Assembly: GCF_042646065.1 (NCBI RefSeq)
Contig: NZ_JBHRTA010000035.1
Span: 1-64,000, forward strand
From: Parapedobacter deserti
GTDB taxonomy: Bacteria > Bacteroidota > Bacteroidia > Sphingobacteriales > Sphingobacteriaceae
Length of the DNA: 64,000 nt
Direction of reading: 5' to 3'
Shown: positions 9,063-18,442 of the stretch, piece by piece
How the letters are laid out: each line of letters opens with the position of its first letter
Numbering within the stretch: position 1 is the first letter of the stretch
Position numbers and translations under genes: made by a program
The notes under the pieces: model-generated
Told to the model about the DNA's origin: nothing
Seen by the model: the letters and a program-made list of their open reading frames with translations, nothing else
Database searches by the model: none

Positions 9063-10262
9063 TCAGTGTTTCGAAAACCATTTGGAGTTCTGCAATAACA
9101 GCGCTCTCAAATCGACTTCATACACGTTCCCTTCCTTATCCGAAGCCAGCGCAATCCACGCTTGTGCCGATGCCAAATATTGCTGTTTTGCAGTTGTCAG
9201 ATCATTGATCATATACTCATTCGAGTAGATGCCTATTTTGGGTGCCCCTACCGACAGGTTTTCCACATCAACCGTCGAAAACTGAACGATGCCTTTGTTC
9301 CTGTCCTGACTATAGACGGTATAGCCTACGAAAGCAATGTCTGGATAGTCCGTTAGTATAACGGCTGGTCTACTGGGATGGATTTCGGGTGTTAGGGGCG
9401 CAAACGAACGATACTGCCACTCGTGCTCTCCTTCTTTCTTTCGCCACAGCTCAAACACATTCGTCCCATGACCATCGTGGCTGTTCTTCGTTACCATCCA
9501 CACGTCGTCACGCTGGTTTGTTTTGATATTAATGTGGTCATCGGCTATCTGCTTCTCTTTGCCCAGAACCTTCGGTGCGGACCATTGCTTAACATGGTCA
9601 CCAATCACGTGGGTGCGCGTTTCAAAGAACCCTAAATTCTGGTTAGACCATATCGCGTGTACCTCTTGGGAGGTAGCGGTCACTGTGGCGATGTCATCGG
9701 CACTGATGCCGCTGGCCAGTACATACGGTTCAGACCAGAACTTATCCTCCGATCGATGCCACAACACGACACGGTCACCGTTGTCTGCTACCACCCAGAG
9801 CGCCCCGTTTGAGCTATGGGCAATGGTGGCCGTTTCTATCGTTGCATCAGACGACGTTTCCAAATTTACCGCCGATCGCAACGCCCAATTTTCTTGCTCT
9901 TTGGCATCAATCTCCAGCACACTCAGCCGCGCGTCATCTACAACTACCGCATAAATCGAAGTCCCCTCCACTTGCACATCCGCCCGGCTGGGCATACCTT
10001 TCAGTTGCTTCGTTATATCGTCTTGCAACGCCCATTTTTCTTCTCCTAACCGTTTCCATATGGACGGGCCCGAAGTGGTGGGCAACATCGCCCACCACGT
10101 TTCGTGCATATACCAAAGTTTAGACTGCGGCTTGTCCTGCGTGGGAAACTCCGTATCCACGCGGATAACAGTTTTCGAGTTTGTCTGCGCATACCCTTGG
10201 CTAAGAAGACCAACGAGGAGACACAAGAGCCATATGGATTTTAGTTTTTGGACACGAGCCAT
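9063..10262 (-). CDS. Secreted beta-propeller-like protein of the SusCD operon
   Basis: This 399-residue protein has a signal peptide (LLCLLVGLLSQGYAQ). Repeated blocks such as KLWYMHETWWAM, ALWVVADNGDRVVLWH, EVHAIWSNQNLGFF and DDVWMVTKNSHDGH each have a beta-strand with an aromatic pair and a turn. This suggests a six- or seven-bladed propeller of the sialidase/BNR type, but no Asp-box (SxDxGxTW) is visible, so catalysis is not implied. The gene starts one base after the SusD stop, making it the last gene of the sigma-FecR-SusC-SusD operon. In such operons a surface or periplasmic glycan-binding protein or hydrolase usually takes this place. No lipobox is present. Confidence 0.65.
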   Translation of the reverse strand: MARVQKLKSIWLLCLLVGLLSQGYAQTNSKTVIRVDTEFPTQDKPQSKLWYMHETWWAMLPTTSGPSIWKRLGEEKWALQDDITKQLKGMPSRADVQVEGTSIYAVVVDDARLSVLEIDAKEQENWALRSAVNLETSSDATIETATIAHSSNGALWVVADNGDRVVLWHRSEDKFWSEPYVLASGISADDIATVTATSQEVHAIWSNQNLGFFETRTHVIGDHVKQWSAPKVLGKEKQIADDHINIKTNQRDDVWMVTKNSHDGHGTNVFELWRKKEGEHEWQYRSFAPLTPEIHPSRPAVILTDYPDIAFVGYTVYSQDRNKGIVQFSTVDVENLSVGAPKIGIYSNEYMINDLTTAKQQYLASAQAWIALASDKEGNVYEVDLRALLLQNSKWFSKH

Positions 10263-10263
10263 C

Positions 10264-11730
10264 TTAATATCCGGGGTTTTGTTTTAGCTTAGTTGGGTTC
10301 AAGTCGATTTGCGTCAACGGCAGGGGGAATACCAACTGATGCTGCTGCACCCCATTAGGCATCTTAGGCGACAATACCTCAATCGCCCGTCCCGTACGAA
10401 CTAGATCATACCAGCGGTGCCCTTCAAATGCGAGCTCCACACGTCTCTCCTGTTCGATGGCCAGTGCAAAGTCATTTTGGCTATCTAAACGCAGGCTGGG
10501 GTCTGAATGATCAGCCATTTTGCTGGGTAATCCCGCCCGGTTACGTATCATATTTAAATAGTTGAATGCCTCACCGTTTGCAACGAAGGCCTCCGCGTTT
10601 AATGCCTCAGCATACAGCAGCAACACATCGGCATAACGCAGTATTGGCCAGTTGTCGCTTGATCCGCCACCGCGTATCGGCATATGCCTGAATTTATTGG
10701 TAAATCGGCCAGGCAATCCGGTCACCACTTCACCTGATGTATTTACCCAGCTGGTATGCAAGGAGGCATCCTTTCGCAAGTCGCCCGGCTCGTAAGCATT
10801 TACCAAATCCTCGGTCGGAATATTGTAGCCTCCGGCCGTTGACGAATAAGGTAGTCCGGTATACATATATGGTGTATAACGTTCGGTATAGGACGACCCG
10901 GTGCCTCCGGAAACACTGGCTTGGTATTGTACTTCAAAGATCGCTTCATTATGGTGTTTGTTGGTAACCTCCCACAGGTCATTATAGTCTGGGAGTAGCT
11001 CGTAAACGCGGGAATCAATGACCGTTTTCAAGGCGGTTTTCGCGTCAGCAATATTTCCCTGTGTCAGATACACCTTGCCCAACAAAGCCCACGCAGCACC
11101 GGAGGTGGCACGCCCTTGTTCATTGGGGACGGTCAGCGGCAAACTTTGGGCAGCTTCACGCAAATCCTGTATTATATGAGCATACACTTCCGCTACCGGA
11201 GACCTGCCTTTGCTATACGCTTCTTCAACAGAGGTGAGGTCTTTGGTCACTAATGGTACATCTCCAAATATCCGCACTAAATTGAAATAAAACAGGCCCC
11301 GCAGAAACTTTGCTTCGGCACCTACGCGTGTCTTCGTCTGCACTGAAATGTTAGCTCCGTCGACCCGATCTAATAACACGTTGGTATACCAAATAGCCTG
11401 ATAATGGTGATTCCAAACATCCCGCACCACTGTGCTATGGGATTGTATGCGAAAAAGGGACATCTCATTCAGGACCGATCTATCGGATGCCGTAGAGCCC
11501 ATTTCAGTGTTATCGGAGGCCAGGTCTCCAATCAGCTGGACGTAATCATTATAGGTTCCTACATTACGTAAAGCCCGGTATGCGCCATAGATCGCATTTT
11601 GAAAATCCGCTTCTGTGTTATAAAAATTTTGCACACTGGCATTTGAAATGGGCGCTTTATCCAAAAAATCTTCACACCCGCAAAACGCGATGCAAATAGC
11701 TGTGAGTAATAATATTATATTTCGTTTCAT
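10264..11730 (-). CDS. SusD/RagB-family outer-membrane lipoprotein
   Basis: The protein has 488 residues. The lipoprotein signal MKRNIILLLTAICIAFCGC gives Cys19, followed by EDFLDKAPISN, a typical SusD start. The TPR-like SusD body follows, with the family's RFLRGLFYFNLVRIFGDVPLVT motif near residues 145-170. The C-terminal half carries NMIRNRAGLP and the ERRVELAFEGHRWYDLVRTG signature near 425-450. SusD lipoproteins act as lids on SusC transporters and bind the glycan or peptide ligand. The gene lies ten bases downstream of its SusC partner. The ligand cannot be predicted; no glycoside hydrolase is encoded in this operon. Confidence 0.95.
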   Translation of the reverse strand: MKRNIILLLTAICIAFCGCEDFLDKAPISNASVQNFYNTEADFQNAIYGAYRALRNVGTYNDYVQLIGDLASDNTEMGSTASDRSVLNEMSLFRIQSHSTVVRDVWNHHYQAIWYTNVLLDRVDGANISVQTKTRVGAEAKFLRGLFYFNLVRIFGDVPLVTKDLTSVEEAYSKGRSPVAEVYAHIIQDLREAAQSLPLTVPNEQGRATSGAAWALLGKVYLTQGNIADAKTALKTVIDSRVYELLPDYNDLWEVTNKHHNEAIFEVQYQASVSGGTGSSYTERYTPYMYTGLPYSSTAGGYNIPTEDLVNAYEPGDLRKDASLHTSWVNTSGEVVTGLPGRFTNKFRHMPIRGGGSSDNWPILRYADVLLLYAEALNAEAFVANGEAFNYLNMIRNRAGLPSKMADHSDPSLRLDSQNDFALAIEQERRVELAFEGHRWYDLVRTGRAIEVLSPKMPNGVQQHQLVFPLPLTQIDLNPTKLKQNPGY

Positions 11731-11740
11731 GGGTCAACTT

Positions 11741-14700
11741 TTAGAAATGAATATTCAAACCGAAGGTCCAGGATTTTGAAAGGGGGTAGTTAAAATAGTC
11801 TACCCCTGGGGTCAGTGAGTTGTGCGAGGTGCTGACTTCAGGGTTGTACCCCAGATATTTATTCGTAAACGTGAAGGGGTTCTGTGCCGTCGCATACAGC
11901 CTCAGTCTGGATATGCGCAGGTGCTCGCTGACACGTTGGGGCAGCGTATATCCCAGCGAGATGTTTCGGATACGCAAATAGGAACCGTCCTGAATGTAGA
12001 ACGAAGATGAGGTGCGCCTTAAGCCATACACGTCGATGCTTGCCTTGTAAACTTTTCCGTCGCCTGGTTCCTCAGGGGATCGCCAACGGTTTCTAGCTAT
12101 CCCCAAGTTATTTGTCCGCCCAGTCATGGACATGGTCTGGTACATATTTAACAACATGATCTCCGATCCCTGTACGCCTTGCACCATAAAGCTGAAATCA
12201 AAATTTCTGTAATCGAAGCTGTTTGTCATCCCGTACGTAAAATCAGGTTGATAATTGCCCAAAATGGTGCGGTCATCAGCCGATATCACCCCGTCTCCGT
12301 TCACATCTTTTACTATCGGGTCGCCCGGCCTATCGGTAGGCAAGTGCGGCATACTGTTTATCTGTTCCTGGGATTGGAAAACACCGTCGAAAACATATCC
12401 GTAGAAGTTACCCAGCGGTTTGCCGATTTCGGTGTAGTGGGTGTCGCCAGCGTTGGAGTAAGCAGTTGAGAAAATGGGGTCACCGCTGGGGCCAAGCTCT
12501 AACACTTTGTTTCTGTTGAATGATATGTTAACGTCTGTCGACCATTTAAGGGCCCCAACGAGATTGCGGGTGTTCAAACCTAATTCCACTCCCCTGTTTC
12601 TCACTTTACCGATGTTTTGCAGCGTGCTGGTTAACCCTACAATACTGGGCACGGCGACCTGTAACAAAAGATCCGTATTCACTTTGTTATACACGTCGGC
12701 AATCAGGTTTATCCTGTTATTAAACAAACCCGCTTCAATTGCGACATCGAACTGCCGCGACTTTTCCCATCCCAAAAGACTGTTGCTCATGGTTGAAGGG
12801 GCGATACCAGACACCTGTTTATTGCCGATGATATAATTGGTATAATTCAACAAGCCGGCGAAGCCGTAATTTGAAATGTTGTTATTCCCGGATAAGCCAT
12901 AACTAGCCCTTAATTTCAAAGAGCTAATCGGACGCACATTGAAAAAGCGTTCATTAGAGATCATCCATCCGGCCGATACCGAGGGGAACACTCCCCATCG
13001 ATTACCCGACCCGAAGCGCGAAGAGCCATCGGTCCGGATTGTAGACGTGGCAAAGTACCGATTGCTATAACTATAGTTTACCCGTCCCAGATACGAGAGT
13101 AGTGACCATTCCGCGCGTGTCGTATTAGCACTGGATACCTGCCCGGCATTGAGTGTAGGCACCAGGTTGTTCGGGAAGTTTGTCGCTGATATGTATGCAT
13201 AATTGTATTTGGCATTTTGCGCGGTAAACCCAGCCAACACATCAAATTTGTGGTTAGACCCCAATTCAAACGTATAATTAAGCGTGTTTTCCGAAAGCCA
13301 GTTAAACGATGTGTTATAATCGAATGACCCCGTCGCCGGGTTGGTAAACCTGGAGTGCCCCGGGTTATCGGCCACGAAACTATCAAAGCTATTCATGAAG
13401 AAATTTTGCTCGGTCTTATTGTAATCAAAGCCCAGCAATGCTTTAAGGTAAAGGTTCGGAATTATCTCATAGTTTACGCTCGAGTTGATAACAGATCTGA
13501 AGGTGTTGTTTTTTCTATCGTACTCATTGATAAACGCCATCGGCGAGCGAGTTTCGGAAACGCCGTAACCAAATCCCTGGAACGAGGGGTAGCTCCCATC
13601 CTCGTTCTGAAGGCCCAAAAATCCGACACTATTGATCATCGTACCAATGATGCCCTGGTTAAACTGTCCCTGATCTTCAACCAATTTATTGTTAACAAAA
13701 CTTGTGTTTACGTTCGTTTCAATCTTAACGCGGTCGCTCACGGCATTCATCAAATTGGCCCTAACGGAATACCGCTCAAACTTGGAACTTTTAATTACCC
13801 CTTCTTGCCCAAAGTAGCCTGCTGAGATGGAAAAAAGGTTTTTCTCACTTCCCCCCTGTACCGACAGCTGGTGTTCCTGAGCTGGCGCCGTTTGGAAAAT
13901 TGCGTCCTGCCAATCCGTTCGTATCCATTGTTCGGGCGTAAACAGATAAGGGGAAATCTGGTAAAGTGCTGGACGGGCGGAATTGGGGTCGTTCCGGTTT
14001 CCTCCCAAATATTCCCATGCGTTATTCCGCGCGTCCAGGGCAAACTCCACATACTCTTCGGGGCTCATCAGGTCGAGCTTGACGCTCACCTGCTGGAGCC
14101 CATAAGAAGGATTATAAGCGATGCGCGTCTGACCCGAAACGCCCTTTTTCGTCGTTACGATTATCACGCCGTTAGCGCCCCTCGACCCATAGATCGACGT
14201 AGATGAAGCGTCTTTCAACACACTGATTGACTCAATATCCGACATGTTGAAGCTACTCAACGAAGCGGCATCTATCGGAAAACCATCGATGACATAAAGT
14301 GGCTCGTTGCCAGCTGTAATGGATCCGGTTCCCCGCACGCGGATGGAGGGCGCCGAGCCTGGCACGCCCGTAATTTGGCTTACCTGAACCCCTGGCATTT
14401 TTCCAATCATCCCCTCGGTAAATGTACTTGAGTTTGTTTTGCCCAATTCAGCGCCTGAAATAGTGGAAACCGAGCTTGTTATGTTTTCCTTCGTTTGTGT
14501 TCCGTACCCTACTACCACTACTTCATCCAGCCCGCCGACGCTTTGTTCCATCATAACGTTCAGGGTGGAAACGTTGCCGACCCCATGCTCTATTGTGTTG
14601 TAGCCGATAATAGAAAACACCAATGTACCTTCCGAGCCCGGTATATTAATCGAGTAACGACCGTCTGATCCGGTGATGGTAACCGTGTTTGAGCCTTTTA

Positions 14701-15178
14701 ATCTGACCGTCACCCCTTCAAGTGGATTAGCGTCGGCATCGTTGACGATACCGTTAACGGAGCGCTGCAGGGCTTTCACGGGCTGTACACCGCGTGTAGC
14801 GGGTTGTGCTGGTGAAGTCGCGCGTCCAATCAAGATTGTATTTTCCCGGATGTCGTAAGTCAGCGCAAGGGGAGATAGTACATTGTCGAGAAATGTGTCA
14901 AGCGGCATCTGCTTTGCCGATACACTGACTTTAGTCTGATCGTCAAAGAAACGGGTGTTATAGATTACGTGGTGTCCCGTCTGCTTTTGTATGGTATTAA
15001 ACACCTGTTTCAGCGTCTGTTCTTTTGCCTCCAGGGTGATGGTCTGCGAATAAGAAGCGGCGCTCAGATGAAGGCTCCCGATTACCGTAAAAATGGCTGA
15101 TAACTTCATTACAAGCAGTGGCCTGATAAGTGGCCTACGCGCTAACCGTCGCCGTAGGCTATTGAAAATCATATACAT
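11741..15178 (-). CDS. SusC-family TonB-dependent transporter with STN domain
   Basis: The 1145-residue product has a signal sequence (residues about 22-45, ending SYSQ) and a secretin/TonB short N-terminal domain (TITLEAKEQTLKQVFNTIQ, about 46-115). A carboxypeptidase-regulatory domain (VNGIVNDADANPLEGVTVRL) follows, then the TonB-box region LDEVVVVGYGTQTKENITS and the plug (PLYVIDGFPID, YGSRGANGVIIVTTKKG). The barrel ends in WTFGLNIHF. The STN domain marks transporters that signal through a FecR anti-sigma factor, and FecR and an ECF sigma factor lie directly upstream on the same strand. This is a trans-envelope, ligand-sensing uptake system. The start with MYMIFNSLRRR gives a long n-region; an internal MKLSAIF start would give a shorter signal. 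Confidence 0.95.
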   Translation of the reverse strand: MYMIFNSLRRRLARRPLIRPLLVMKLSAIFTVIGSLHLSAASYSQTITLEAKEQTLKQVFNTIQKQTGHHVIYNTRFFDDQTKVSVSAKQMPLDTFLDNVLSPLALTYDIRENTILIGRATSPAQPATRGVQPVKALQRSVNGIVNDADANPLEGVTVRLKGSNTVTITGSDGRYSINIPGSEGTLVFSIIGYNTIEHGVGNVSTLNVMMEQSVGGLDEVVVVGYGTQTKENITSSVSTISGAELGKTNSSTFTEGMIGKMPGVQVSQITGVPGSAPSIRVRGTGSITAGNEPLYVIDGFPIDAASLSSFNMSDIESISVLKDASSTSIYGSRGANGVIIVTTKKGVSGQTRIAYNPSYGLQQVSVKLDLMSPEEYVEFALDARNNAWEYLGGNRNDPNSARPALYQISPYLFTPEQWIRTDWQDAIFQTAPAQEHQLSVQGGSEKNLFSISAGYFGQEGVIKSSKFERYSVRANLMNAVSDRVKIETNVNTSFVNNKLVEDQGQFNQGIIGTMINSVGFLGLQNEDGSYPSFQGFGYGVSETRSPMAFINEYDRKNNTFRSVINSSVNYEIIPNLYLKALLGFDYNKTEQNFFMNSFDSFVADNPGHSRFTNPATGSFDYNTSFNWLSENTLNYTFELGSNHKFDVLAGFTAQNAKYNYAYISATNFPNNLVPTLNAGQVSSANTTRAEWSLLSYLGRVNYSYSNRYFATSTIRTDGSSRFGSGNRWGVFPSVSAGWMISNERFFNVRPISSLKLRASYGLSGNNNISNYGFAGLLNYTNYIIGNKQVSGIAPSTMSNSLLGWEKSRQFDVAIEAGLFNNRINLIADVYNKVNTDLLLQVAVPSIVGLTSTLQNIGKVRNRGVELGLNTRNLVGALKWSTDVNISFNRNKVLELGPSGDPIFSTAYSNAGDTHYTEIGKPLGNFYGYVFDGVFQSQEQINSMPHLPTDRPGDPIVKDVNGDGVISADDRTILGNYQPDFTYGMTNSFDYRNFDFSFMVQGVQGSEIMLLNMYQTMSMTGRTNNLGIARNRWRSPEEPGDGKVYKASIDVYGLRRTSSSFYIQDGSYLRIRNISLGYTLPQRVSEHLRISRLRLYATAQNPFTFTNKYLGYNPEVSTSHNSLTPGVDYFNYPLSKSWTFGLNIHF

Positions 15179-15385
15179 GGTTAATTTTTAATACTACCAA
15201 CCTAGATTATTGCTAAGTTTGCAGTGATGGATAATAAGTATTAGTTGTTCCTCAATTACTCAATACGTTATCTTAGTTGACAGGGGAAGTGGTGGTACAC
15301 TTTCCCTGTATTTTTTTACTGATACTAACTGGTGTCCTTATTGGTCATATCGTGGGTTGTTGAAGGTTAATGATTTATCTTTTCG

Positions 15386-16528
15386 CTATTTGATGACTAA
15401 TTGGTTGCCCCGCAGTGTGTGCTTTATCTCCGAAACTCGAAGAAACTCCAGGACAGTTTGAAGCGTCACGTCGCGCGGCATGGTGCCGTTAAACCTATCG
15501 TTCGGAATGTGTTTCTCATAAACCACATCGATATCGTACCACCTGACCATCATCTTCATCATGTCGGCCAGTGAAGTGTTGTCGAAGTGGAAATACCCTT
15601 CTTTCCACGCGATAAACGGTGCGACATCCACGTGTTGCTTAAAAACATCACCGTCGGTCATGATGCTTTGCTCCTGGGGAGATAGCATCACGCTTTTTCG
15701 GGCGGATGAAGCCGTCAGTCGGACACGGCCTGTCACGAGTGTCGTATAGGTGCTGTTTTCATCCGGATAGGCCGAAACGTTAAATTCCGTGCCCAATACT
15801 TCGATTTCCTGTCCACGGCTCAGCACCTTAAAAGCACGCTCGGTATCGTGCGCGACGTCAAAATAGGCCTCGCCTTCCAGTTCCACTTCGCGGGATGGGC
15901 CAACGAATGCCGTGGGGTATCTTAGCGACGAGGCGGCATTCAACCATACTTTCGTTCCATCCGGGAGTGTCACCTGGTATTGGCCGCCATTTGGGGTGGT
16001 GAGAAGCAGCATTTGCGGTTTCGCTGACAACTGATCCCGCCGGTTCTGGTGTGCCGTTATGATGTTTCCATCTCCGTAGGCAACCTGGTTGGCTCCAATA
16101 ACCAATTCGTTTTGCTCACTGCTTAACTCGATGAGTCGCCCGTCGGCTAATCGCAGCACCGCCCGGTTTCCGCCGGGCAACACGTCGTCAATTAATGTTT
16201 CCACGCTGGCAGCTGCTGGTTTCTTTCCCGCACTGTGGCTCATATAGGCGATCAGCCCCCCACCCACGGTGAGCAGCAACACCGCTGCCGCGATATGGAC
16301 CCACGGCTGCTGTTTTCTTATTGTTCGGTGGTGTAGCCGCTGGCGTATCGCTTCAATATCATTGTTGAGATCGTCTGCCGATAAGGGCGATTCCTTGCCT
16401 GCGTCAAGTTGATTATACCCGTGTTCAACCCATGCGCGTTCTTCGTCCGTGCAGGTGCCGTCAACATAACGGCGCAAGATAATATGGATGTCTTTTCGTT
16501 CCATCGGGTAGGGGATTAATTGCCCCAT
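15386..16528 (-). CDS. FecR-family anti-sigma factor
   Basis: This 380-residue protein has a cytoplasmic N-terminus with the FecR start pattern (IHIILRRYVDGTCTDEER). One membrane helix (VHIAAAVLLLTVGGGLIAYM, about 86-105) precedes the periplasmic FecR domain, which shows TPNGGQYQVTLPDGTKVWLN, LEGEAYFDV and VLGTEFNVSAYP. A C-terminal DUF4974-type segment (WYDIDVVYEKHI... RFNGTMPRDVTLQTVLEFL) closes the protein. It holds the neighbouring sigma factor inactive until the STN domain of ligand-loaded SusC contacts it. The ATG at 16504 (MERKDIH) gives a start eight residues shorter that fits the family better than 16528. The gene lies between sigma and SusC, 68 and 207 bases away. Confidence 0.93.
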   Translation of the reverse strand: MGQLIPYPMERKDIHIILRRYVDGTCTDEERAWVEHGYNQLDAGKESPLSADDLNNDIEAIRQRLHHRTIRKQQPWVHIAAAVLLLTVGGGLIAYMSHSAGKKPAAASVETLIDDVLPGGNRAVLRLADGRLIELSSEQNELVIGANQVAYGDGNIITAHQNRRDQLSAKPQMLLLTTPNGGQYQVTLPDGTKVWLNAASSLRYPTAFVGPSREVELEGEAYFDVAHDTERAFKVLSRGQEIEVLGTEFNVSAYPDENSTYTTLVTGRVRLTASSARKSVMLSPQEQSIMTDGDVFKQHVDVAPFIAWKEGYFHFDNTSLADMMKMMVRWYDIDVVYEKHIPNDRFNGTMPRDVTLQTVLEFLRVSEIKHTLRGNQLVIK

Positions 16529-16596
16529 TCATAAGTAGAGTTTAACAAACAGGGCTTAGGGTGTAGAAAAAAAAAGAAAAAAGTGTTTTAGGCCAA

Positions 16597-17181
16597 TTAG
16601 TAGAGCCCGAGTAATATGAAAATAGCCAGAAAATGGTTAAATTTGAGCCTCAAAACCTTAAGCGCGTTATTGATCTGCGTCTTTACCGTGGCGGGCGACA
16701 GTTCGAACGCTTCGGCAATTTCCTGGTGGCTAAGCTGCTGTTGCCTGCTCATCAGGAATATTTCGCGCATTTTTTTTGGTAGCCTTTCGGCCTCCGCCTT
16801 GATCAGTTGTTCCAGATCATTGGCTATCGTCATCTGGTCTGGGGTGGGCTGTTCGGGACGGGTATCCAATTCGTCCACCATTTCCTGCCATAGGGAGAGA
16901 CGCTTGCTGCGCACCTCAAAGTTGATCACCTGATAGCGAAGCGCCGTGTAAAGGTAAGCCGAGCACTTACCTTCCAATTCAATTGTGTGGCGGCTACTCC
17001 AAAGCGAAGCGAATACATTGTGGATGAGGTCTTTGGCGGAATCCCTGTCGGCCAGGCGTTTGCAGGCGTGGAGGTATAGTGCGCCCGCATAACGATTATA
17101 AAGTTCAGTAAACGCGGCATCGTCGTCTGCGGAGATAAAGCAAACCAACTCTTCATCAGTATATAATGCGTACTGCGGCAT
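16597..17181 (-). CDS. ECF RNA polymerase sigma factor (FecI-like)
   Basis: This is a 194-residue sigma-70 family protein. Region 2 runs FTELYNRYAGALYLHACKRL to DLIHNVFASLWSSR. Region 4 runs LPKKMREIFLMSRQQQLSHQ to LSPATVKTQINNALKVLRL with its helix-turn-helix. The C-terminal tail FLAIFILLGLY is hydrophobic and typical of Bacteroidota FecI-like factors. It directs transcription of the SusC/SusD genes downstream and is inhibited by the adjacent FecR. It is the first gene of the operon that runs to 9063. Confidence 0.95.
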   Translation of the reverse strand: MPQYALYTDEELVCFISADDDAAFTELYNRYAGALYLHACKRLADRDSAKDLIHNVFASLWSSRHTIELEGKCSAYLYTALRYQVINFEVRSKRLSLWQEMVDELDTRPEQPTPDQMTIANDLEQLIKAEAERLPKKMREIFLMSRQQQLSHQEIAEAFELSPATVKTQINNALKVLRLKFNHFLAIFILLGLY

Positions 17182-17592
17182 TTATGTCGTCTATATTCAA
17201 TAAAATTGCAGACTGGGCAGCATGGTAATTGGGTGCTCAATCCCCTTTGTACTTGTCGTGTTTTTAGGCCACAAAACTAACAGCGCAATGCGAACTTAAG
17301 ATTACGCCACGGTTAATTATGGTTAGCGCAGGGCTGCCGATTTTTCGATTTTGGGCGTAGCGGAACTCCGGGAAGATTACACATAGCCATCTCCGTTTCC
17401 CTCAACTAATACAAATACAAAAATTTCGATTGCACCTAAACGACCTATATTACCAGCAATGCATCAGTGCATAAGCAGTAATGGTTTTACAGGCTTTGTG
17501 GAGAAGTTAAATAACCGTGTGTGGTTATCCGAATACGTATGCGGCCATATCCATTGTGATGATGAAGGCCGAATTACTACTTTTGCGCAGAT
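17182..17592. other. Divergent intergenic region between sigma factor and membrane protein
   Basis: These 411 bases separate the minus-strand sigma gene from the plus-strand YczE-type gene. On the plus strand, TACTTTTG (17578-17585) with TTG at 17554-17556 (21-base spacer) fits the Bacteroidota promoter. It would start transcription almost at the ATG, implying a leaderless or nearly leaderless message. No clear promoter for the sigma gene was found and no coding remnant was recognised. Confidence 0.4.
17554..17585 (+). promoter_or_regulatory. Probable promoter of the YczE-type gene
   Basis: TTG (17554-17556), 21 bases, then TACTTTTG (17578-17585), which fits TAnnTTTG. The -7 box ends seven bases before the ATG at 17593, so the 5' leader would be very short. 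Confidence 0.5.
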
Positions 17593-18246
17593 ATGGGAAC
17601 CCTTCACAGCAAGGATAGCCTGCGAAATTGGCTGATACGCTATAGTTTTTTCTTTTTAGGGTTGGTGTGTTTCGGATTGGGCGTTGCCATTTCCGTCAAA
17701 ATGCAGCATTTGGGCCTACATCCTTGGGACGTGCTGAATATCGCTCTCTTTGAGCGTTTTGGGCTTTCAATTGGCACTTGGACGGTTATTATTGGCTTTT
17801 TGTTAATAACGATCTCGCTGGTGGTCAGTCGAAAATATGTCAACCTCGGAACTTTTCTGAACGCTTTGCTTATCGGTCCTATTATGGATTTCTTTCTTTG
17901 GTTGGATATACTACCCGCTCCCACTTTTACCTGGACGGATTACCTGTGGTTGTTAGTAGGAATCGTAATAGTAGGCACTGGAGGAGGTTTGTACGTATCC
18001 GGCGGAATAGGTGCCGGCCCCCGTGATGGTTTCATGCTTTCCATGGCGGAGCGTACTAGGCTTTCCGTCAGCAAAGCGCGAATTATCGTTGAATGTGTTG
18101 TGTTGTTCGTGGGATACCTGCTGGGAGGCCCGGTGTTCCTTGTTACCTTTCTCTATACGTTTATCATGAGCCCCATTTTCCAGTATTCACTAAAGTTCTT
18201 TACGCAACTTAAGAACGAGCTGTGTGACCCGCTTCCGAGCCGTTGA
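17593..18246 (+). CDS. YczE/YitT-type integral membrane protein
   Basis: This 217-residue polytopic protein has about five hydrophobic segments: FFFLGLVCFGLGVAISV, WTVIIGFLLITISLVV, LLIGPIMDFFLWLDIL, LWLLVGIVIVGTGGGLYV and IIVECVVLFVGYLLGG. The GLGVAISVKMQHLGLHPWDVLN and GIGAGPRDGFMLSMAERT motifs are characteristic of the YczE family (DUF6198, YitT-like), whose biochemical role is not established. The last 149 bases are repeated nearly perfectly at 45643-45791. It is a single gene, plus strand, with its own probable promoter. The call is at family level only. Confidence 0.85.
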   Translation: MGTLHSKDSLRNWLIRYSFFFLGLVCFGLGVAISVKMQHLGLHPWDVLNIALFERFGLSIGTWTVIIGFLLITISLVVSRKYVNLGTFLNALLIGPIMDFFLWLDILPAPTFTWTDYLWLLVGIVIVGTGGGLYVSGGIGAGPRDGFMLSMAERTRLSVSKARIIVECVVLFVGYLLGGPVFLVTFLYTFIMSPIFQYSLKFFTQLKNELCDPLPSR

Positions 18247-18248
18247 GC
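18100..18248 (+). repeat. 3'-end repeat B (original copy)
   Basis: The last 147 bases of the YczE-type gene, with its stop and two following bases, recur at 45643-45791. I see three mismatches, all at 18232-18234. Both copies are on the plus strand and the spacing is about 27.5 kb. Confidence 0.95.
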
Positions 18249-18442
18249 GATATTCCGTTTATTATCTTTGCGAAGGCCGGATTGATGGTCTCGGTAGGTG
18301 CCGGGATGGACATCAACGCCGTTGTCTACAATGTTGATGCCCGCTTTTGGTATGATTTATGTGCGTCATTAGGCACACCAAGGGTTGAGGCTATCCTATT
18401 TACCTGAATTATTGATCGATGACAAATTTAAGTGTGTTTACT